Below, piece by piece: positions 6,498 to 8,730 of a stretch of 8,730 bases of DNA; position 1 is the stretch's first letter; every line of letters starts with the position of its first letter. A program made the translations under genes and the position numbers. Under the pieces are notes generated by a model. That model did not search any database, was not told where the DNA came from, and worked only from the letters and a program-made list of their open reading frames with translations. Source of the DNA: an uncultured Rikenella sp. (GTDB taxonomy: Bacteria > Bacteroidota > Bacteroidia > Bacteroidales > Rikenellaceae); the NCBI RefSeq assembly GCF_910577125.1, contig NZ_CAJTMN010000085.1, positions 1-8,730 on the forward strand, read 5' to 3'.

Positions 6498-6890
6498 TCA
6501 GTTCCCGGCTCCATCCGTACGGTCTTCTTCGGTCACGACAGTGGTCGAAGCCGTGCTCTCGACCTCTTCGTACTCGACGTATTCGCCGACGCTCCGGGCT
6601 ACTCGGCGTTCGCTCCGCATGGCGGTTTGGGTGACGGTCACCTCTCCCTCTTTCCGGTGGCGCCGCTGGCGGGAGGAGGGGTTGCCGAAGTTGGCGTAAA
6701 AGCCGCGGAAGGAGCCTTTCGAGCCGGTATTGCGTCCTCCGCTGCCCGAGGAGGTGCCGGTGGCTCCGAACTGCTGCTGGAATTCGCGCTGTTTCCGGGC
6801 GATCCACCAGCGGAGTGTCCAGCGTCCGAACAGGCCGAGCAGCCAAAAGCCTACGAAGATGAAGAGTATGACGGTCAGGAAGGTTTCCAT
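6498..6890 (-). CDS. DUF4834-like small membrane protein
   Basis: The 130-aa protein of unknown function has one N-terminal membrane helix (about residues 4-26) followed by a basic segment (RWWIARKQR). Next comes a low-complexity Gly/Ser/Arg linker (41-82). The tail is acidic and Thr/Ser-rich, with GEYVEYEEVE (102-111). This layout and the terminal GEYV-x-[YF]-EE motif match my recollection of the Bacteroidetes DUF4834 family. I chose the start METFL at 6890. The frame can be extended to a TTG at 6917, but that codon lies inside the TATCTTTG promoter element, so the longer form could not be encoded by a transcript from that promoter. It is followed 63 nt later by the esterase gene without a terminator, so read-through transcription into the esterase is possible. 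No functional link to glycan degradation is evident. Confidence 0.75.
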   Translation of the reverse strand: METFLTVILFIFVGFWLLGLFGRWTLRWWIARKQREFQQQFGATGTSSGSGGRNTGSKGSFRGFYANFGNPSSRQRRHRKEGEVTVTQTAMRSERRVARSVGEYVEYEEVESTASTTVVTEEDRTDGAGN

Positions 6891-6914
6891 GGGGTTTCCG
6901 GTTTGGTCTGTGTA

Positions 6915-6922
6915 CAAAGATA
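6915..6922 (-). promoter_or_regulatory. Bacteroidetes-type -7 promoter element before DUF4834
   Basis: On the - strand the octamer TATCTTTG matches the Bacteroidetes sigma-ABfr -7 consensus TAnnTTTG exactly. It ends 24 nt before the METFL start codon, which leaves a short leader. No convincing -33 TTTG was found at the usual spacing, so the call rests on the -7 element and position alone. Confidence 0.6.
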
Positions 6923-6999
6923 TAACGTTCCGCGCTGAATTTTAGCGTTTCAGACAAAATGCGGGGAGAGGGAAAGGGGAAGAATGAACCGTTTCGGGG

Positions 7000-7040
7000 A
7001 AAAAATGAACAGGGGGAGGCCCTCTTTCCGAGGCCTCCCC
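7000..7040 (-). terminator. Probable intrinsic terminator after rubredoxin
   Basis: A 9-bp GC-rich stem GGGGAGGCC (7013-7021) pairs with GGCCTCCCC (7032-7040). It lies 38 nt after the rubredoxin stop on the - strand. A run of six T residues on that strand (7000-7005) follows, but 7 nt from the stem, which is further than ideal. It separates the purB-rubredoxin unit from the DUF4834 promoter. Confidence 0.65.
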
Positions 7041-7078
7041 TTGTCACTGTCGTCCCGAGAGGTCGAGGGCGCAGGGCC

Positions 7079-7243
7079 CTATTTCCCGACTTTGCTGAAC
7101 ATATCTTTCCCTACGCCGCAAATCGGGCATTCGAAATCGTCGGGAAGTTCTTCGAACGGGGTTCCGGGTGCGATCCCGCCTTCGGGATAACCTTCTTCGG
7201 GGTTGTAAACCCAGTCGCAAACGTCGCATTTGTAGTTGTCCAT
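7079..7243 (-). CDS. Rubredoxin
   Basis: This small 54-aa electron carrier binds one iron through four cysteines. Reading the - strand from ATG 7243 gives MDNYKCDVCDWVYNPEEGYP, and the frame ends FECPICGVGKDMFSKVGK before TAG at 7079-7081. Both Cys-x2-Cys knuckles are present: Cys6/Cys9 and Cys39/Cys42. The aromatic Tyr4, Trp11, Tyr13 and Phe30 core and the central PGTPFEELPDDF segment are typical of rubredoxins of 52-54 aa. In anaerobes it passes electrons to rubrerythrin, superoxide reductase or related oxygen-defence enzymes; none of these partners lies in the window. It begins 32 nt after the purB stop, with no terminator or recognisable promoter between, so it is probably cotranscribed with purB. 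Its small size makes it easy to miss in automatic calls. Confidence 0.97.
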   Translation of the reverse strand: MDNYKCDVCDWVYNPEEGYPEGGIAPGTPFEELPDDFECPICGVGKDMFSKVGK

Positions 7244-7275
7244 AGCCGTAAGCATTTAAAAGTGAATACTATAAA

Positions 7276-8637
7276 TTATTCTTTGTGTCGGGCAAAAATC
7301 CCGATATAGGTTTGCGGCGTCAAAGCCCGCAGCTCGGTTTTCACCGACTCCGCCACGTCGAGTCCGTCGATAAAGGCCTTTATATCGGCCTGCGTAATCC
7401 CTTTGTTCGTACGGGTCAGTGCTTTCAGCGCTTCATACGGGTTGGGGTATTTCTCACGCCGCAGGATGGTCTGGATTCCTTCGGCCACCACGGCCCAGTT
7501 GGCTTCCAAGTCCCGGTCGATGGCTTCGCGGTTGATAATCAGTTTGCCGAGCCCTTTCATCAGCGAGGTCAGGGCGATCAGGGTATGGGCCACCGGTACG
7601 CCGATGTTCCGCAGCACGGTGGAGTCGGTCAGGTCGCGCTGCAATCTGGATACCGGCAATTTTGCTGCCAAATGTTCGAAAAGGGCGTTCGCGAGGCCTA
7701 AATTTCCTTCGGCGTTCTCGAAATCGATGGGATTGACCTTGTGGGGCATGGCCGAGGAGCCCACTTCGCCTGCTTTGATGCGTTGTTTGAAGTACTCCAT
7801 CGAGATGTAGGTCCACATGTCGCGCGCGAGGTCGACCAGAATGGTGTTGATGCGTTTCAGGCCGTCGAAAATGGCGGCGAGGTTGTCGTAGTGTTCGATC
7901 TGGGTGGTGTACTGCGACCGGTCGAGCCCCAGTGTGCCGTTCACGAAACGGTTGGCGAACGATACCCAATCGATTTCCGGATAGGCGACGGAGTGGGCGT
8001 TGAAGTTCCCGGTGGCGCCTCCGAACTTGGCGGGATAGGGCACGGCCTGCAACATGTCGCGCTGCTTTTCGAGCCGTTCGACGAAGACGCGGATCTCTTT
8101 CCCCAAGACGGTCGGCGAGGCGGGCTGGCCGTGGGTGTGGGCCAGCAGCGGTACGTCGCTCCACTCGTCTGCCAAGGCCGCGAGCTTGTCGATCAGCTCG
8201 CCCAAGGCGGGATAATAGACGTCGCCCATCGCCGCCTTTAAGCTGTACGGCGTGGCGGTGTTGTTGATGTCCTGCGAGGTCAGGCCGAAGTGCACGAACT
8301 CCCGCTCATCACCCAATCCCAGTGCGTCCATCTTCTCTTTGATGAAGTACTCGACGGCTTTCACGTCGTGGTTGGTGGTCTGCTCGATCTCTTTCACGCG
8401 CTCGGCGTCGGCGAGGCTGAAGTCTTCGTAAATCCGGCGCAGGGCTCTGTACCGTCCCTTATCGAACCCGGCGAGCTGGGCCAGGGGCAGCTCGCACAGG
8501 GCGATAAAATATTCGATCTCGACCTGCACACGATAACGAATCAGGGCGTATTCGGAAAAATAGCCGCCCAATACCTCGGCTTTCCCGCGATAACGACCGT
8601 CTACAGGCGATATGGCGGTCAAACGATTCAATTCCAT
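7276..8637 (-). CDS. purB: Adenylosuccinate lyase
   Basis: This cytoplasmic homotetrameric enzyme of the fumarase/aspartase superfamily acts twice in purine synthesis. It converts SAICAR to AICAR and adenylosuccinate to AMP, releasing fumarate each time. The 453-aa product matches the E. coli-type family length (about 456). Landmarks are SPVDGRY (10-16), TTNHDVKAVEYF (87-98), TSQDINN (120-126), the general acid His169 in THGQPAS, TQIEHYDN (245-252), and the flexible-loop signature GSSAMPHKVNPIDFEN (293-308). In the last of these Ser295 aligns with the catalytic serine of E. coli PurB. LPVSRLQRDLTDSTVLRN (327-344) is also well conserved. ATG 8637 was chosen because it gives the conserved MELNRLTAISPVDGRY N-terminus and has AGGA 7 nt upstream. 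An upstream in-frame start near 8715 lies in the palindromic repeat and adds an unrelated 26-residue tail. Rubredoxin follows 32 nt downstream. Confidence 0.98.
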   Translation of the reverse strand: MELNRLTAISPVDGRYRGKAEVLGGYFSEYALIRYRVQVEIEYFIALCELPLAQLAGFDKGRYRALRRIYEDFSLADAERVKEIEQTTNHDVKAVEYFIKEKMDALGLGDEREFVHFGLTSQDINNTATPYSLKAAMGDVYYPALGELIDKLAALADEWSDVPLLAHTHGQPASPTVLGKEIRVFVERLEKQRDMLQAVPYPAKFGGATGNFNAHSVAYPEIDWVSFANRFVNGTLGLDRSQYTTQIEHYDNLAAIFDGLKRINTILVDLARDMWTYISMEYFKQRIKAGEVGSSAMPHKVNPIDFENAEGNLGLANALFEHLAAKLPVSRLQRDLTDSTVLRNIGVPVAHTLIALTSLMKGLGKLIINREAIDRDLEANWAVVAEGIQTILRREKYPNPYEALKALTRTNKGITQADIKAFIDGLDVAESVKTELRALTPQTYIGIFARHKE

Positions 8638-8644
8638 CAATTTT

Positions 8645-8648
8645 TCCT
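8645..8648 (-). promoter_or_regulatory. Ribosome binding site fixing the purB start
   Basis: On the - strand AGGA lies 7 nt before ATG 8637 (ACAGGAAAAATTG-ATG). It is the clearest Shine-Dalgarno seen in the window and supports the shorter purB start over the in-frame extension into the repeat. Confidence 0.65.
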
Positions 8649-8678
8649 GTTTAATGTTCGATGGGCTGTCTTTGCCCG

Positions 8679-8713
8679 GGAGGGTACTGTTCTTTTTGTG
8701 AACAAAAAGAACC
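8679..8713 (-). repeat. Palindromic leader repeat, copy 2 (upstream of purB)
   Basis: The second copy of the unit at 7-41, inverted on the + strand. The palindrome at 8689-8712 has 11-bp arms around a GA centre (TC when read on the - strand), next to GGAGGGTACT at 8679-8688. It differs from copy 1 by one base in each arm, a C-G pair in copy 1 replaced by T-A here, so pairing is kept. Read towards purB it has the same orientation as copy 1 towards fabH and ends 41 nt before the start codon. An A/T run flanks its outer side (8714-8720). Confidence 0.85.
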
Positions 8714-8730
8714 AAAAAAACTTTAGAGGA

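Noticed and set aside
6142..7047. 301-codon open frame on the - strand overlapping DUF4834 and the start of the esterase
   Set aside because: Its Arg-rich translation spans a probable terminator, a promoter and two better genes in another frame; it is a shadow frame.
8638..8715. N-terminal 26-residue extension of PurB
   Set aside because: It translates the palindromic repeat and lies upstream of the AGGA site. The conserved PurB N-terminus begins at the internal ATG 8637.
1..8730. Inverted repeats at both window edges as ends of a transposon or insertion sequence
   Set aside because: The interior holds core genes (fabH, tRNA-Arg, purB, rubredoxin) and no transposase. The repeats are themselves palindromes placed in gene leaders, and edge placement probably reflects how the window was cut.

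Overview
The window reads as chromosomal DNA of a GC-rich member of the Bacteroidales, most likely Rikenellaceae/Alistipes. This placement is an inference from gene content, protein flavour, a TAnnTTTG-type promoter and mostly AT-rich leaders without strong Shine-Dalgarno sites; no database was searched. Eight protein genes, one tRNA, three probable terminators, one promoter element, one ribosome binding site, one extra hairpin and one inverted pair of short palindromic repeats can be supported.

Layout. The left part runs on the + strand: a palindromic repeat (7-41), fabH (79-1107, beta-ketoacyl-ACP synthase III, start of fatty acid synthesis), tRNA-Arg(CCU) (1135-1206) with a strong terminator, then an overlapping two-gene module (1339-2312) of a small polytopic membrane protein and an ABC ATPase. 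This module looks less GC-rich than its neighbours. It meets the - strand genes at a 12-bp-stem terminator (2322-2369).

The centre and right are on the - strand. Read in transcription order from the right they are: a second copy of the palindromic repeat (8679-8713), purB (7276-8637, adenylosuccinate lyase), a 54-aa rubredoxin (7079-7243), a terminator, a promoter, a DUF4834-like membrane protein (6498-6890), a large exported alpha/beta-hydrolase esterase (3783-6434) and an exported GH27 alpha-galactosidase (2397-3626). The last two look like a small glycan-degradation pair: a deacylating enzyme and a galactosidase, both with signal peptides.

The most interesting points are: (1) two copies of a ~35-bp palindrome-containing repeat, each in the 5' leader of a core metabolic gene and in the same orientation relative to that gene, with one compensatory base-pair change; (2) the small membrane protein/ABC ATPase pair, whose ATPase departs from consensus at the Q-loop, the residue after Walker A, and the D-loop; (3) the esterase/alpha-galactosidase pair with a strong hairpin between the genes. 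No CRISPR array, transposase, integrase or phage gene was seen.
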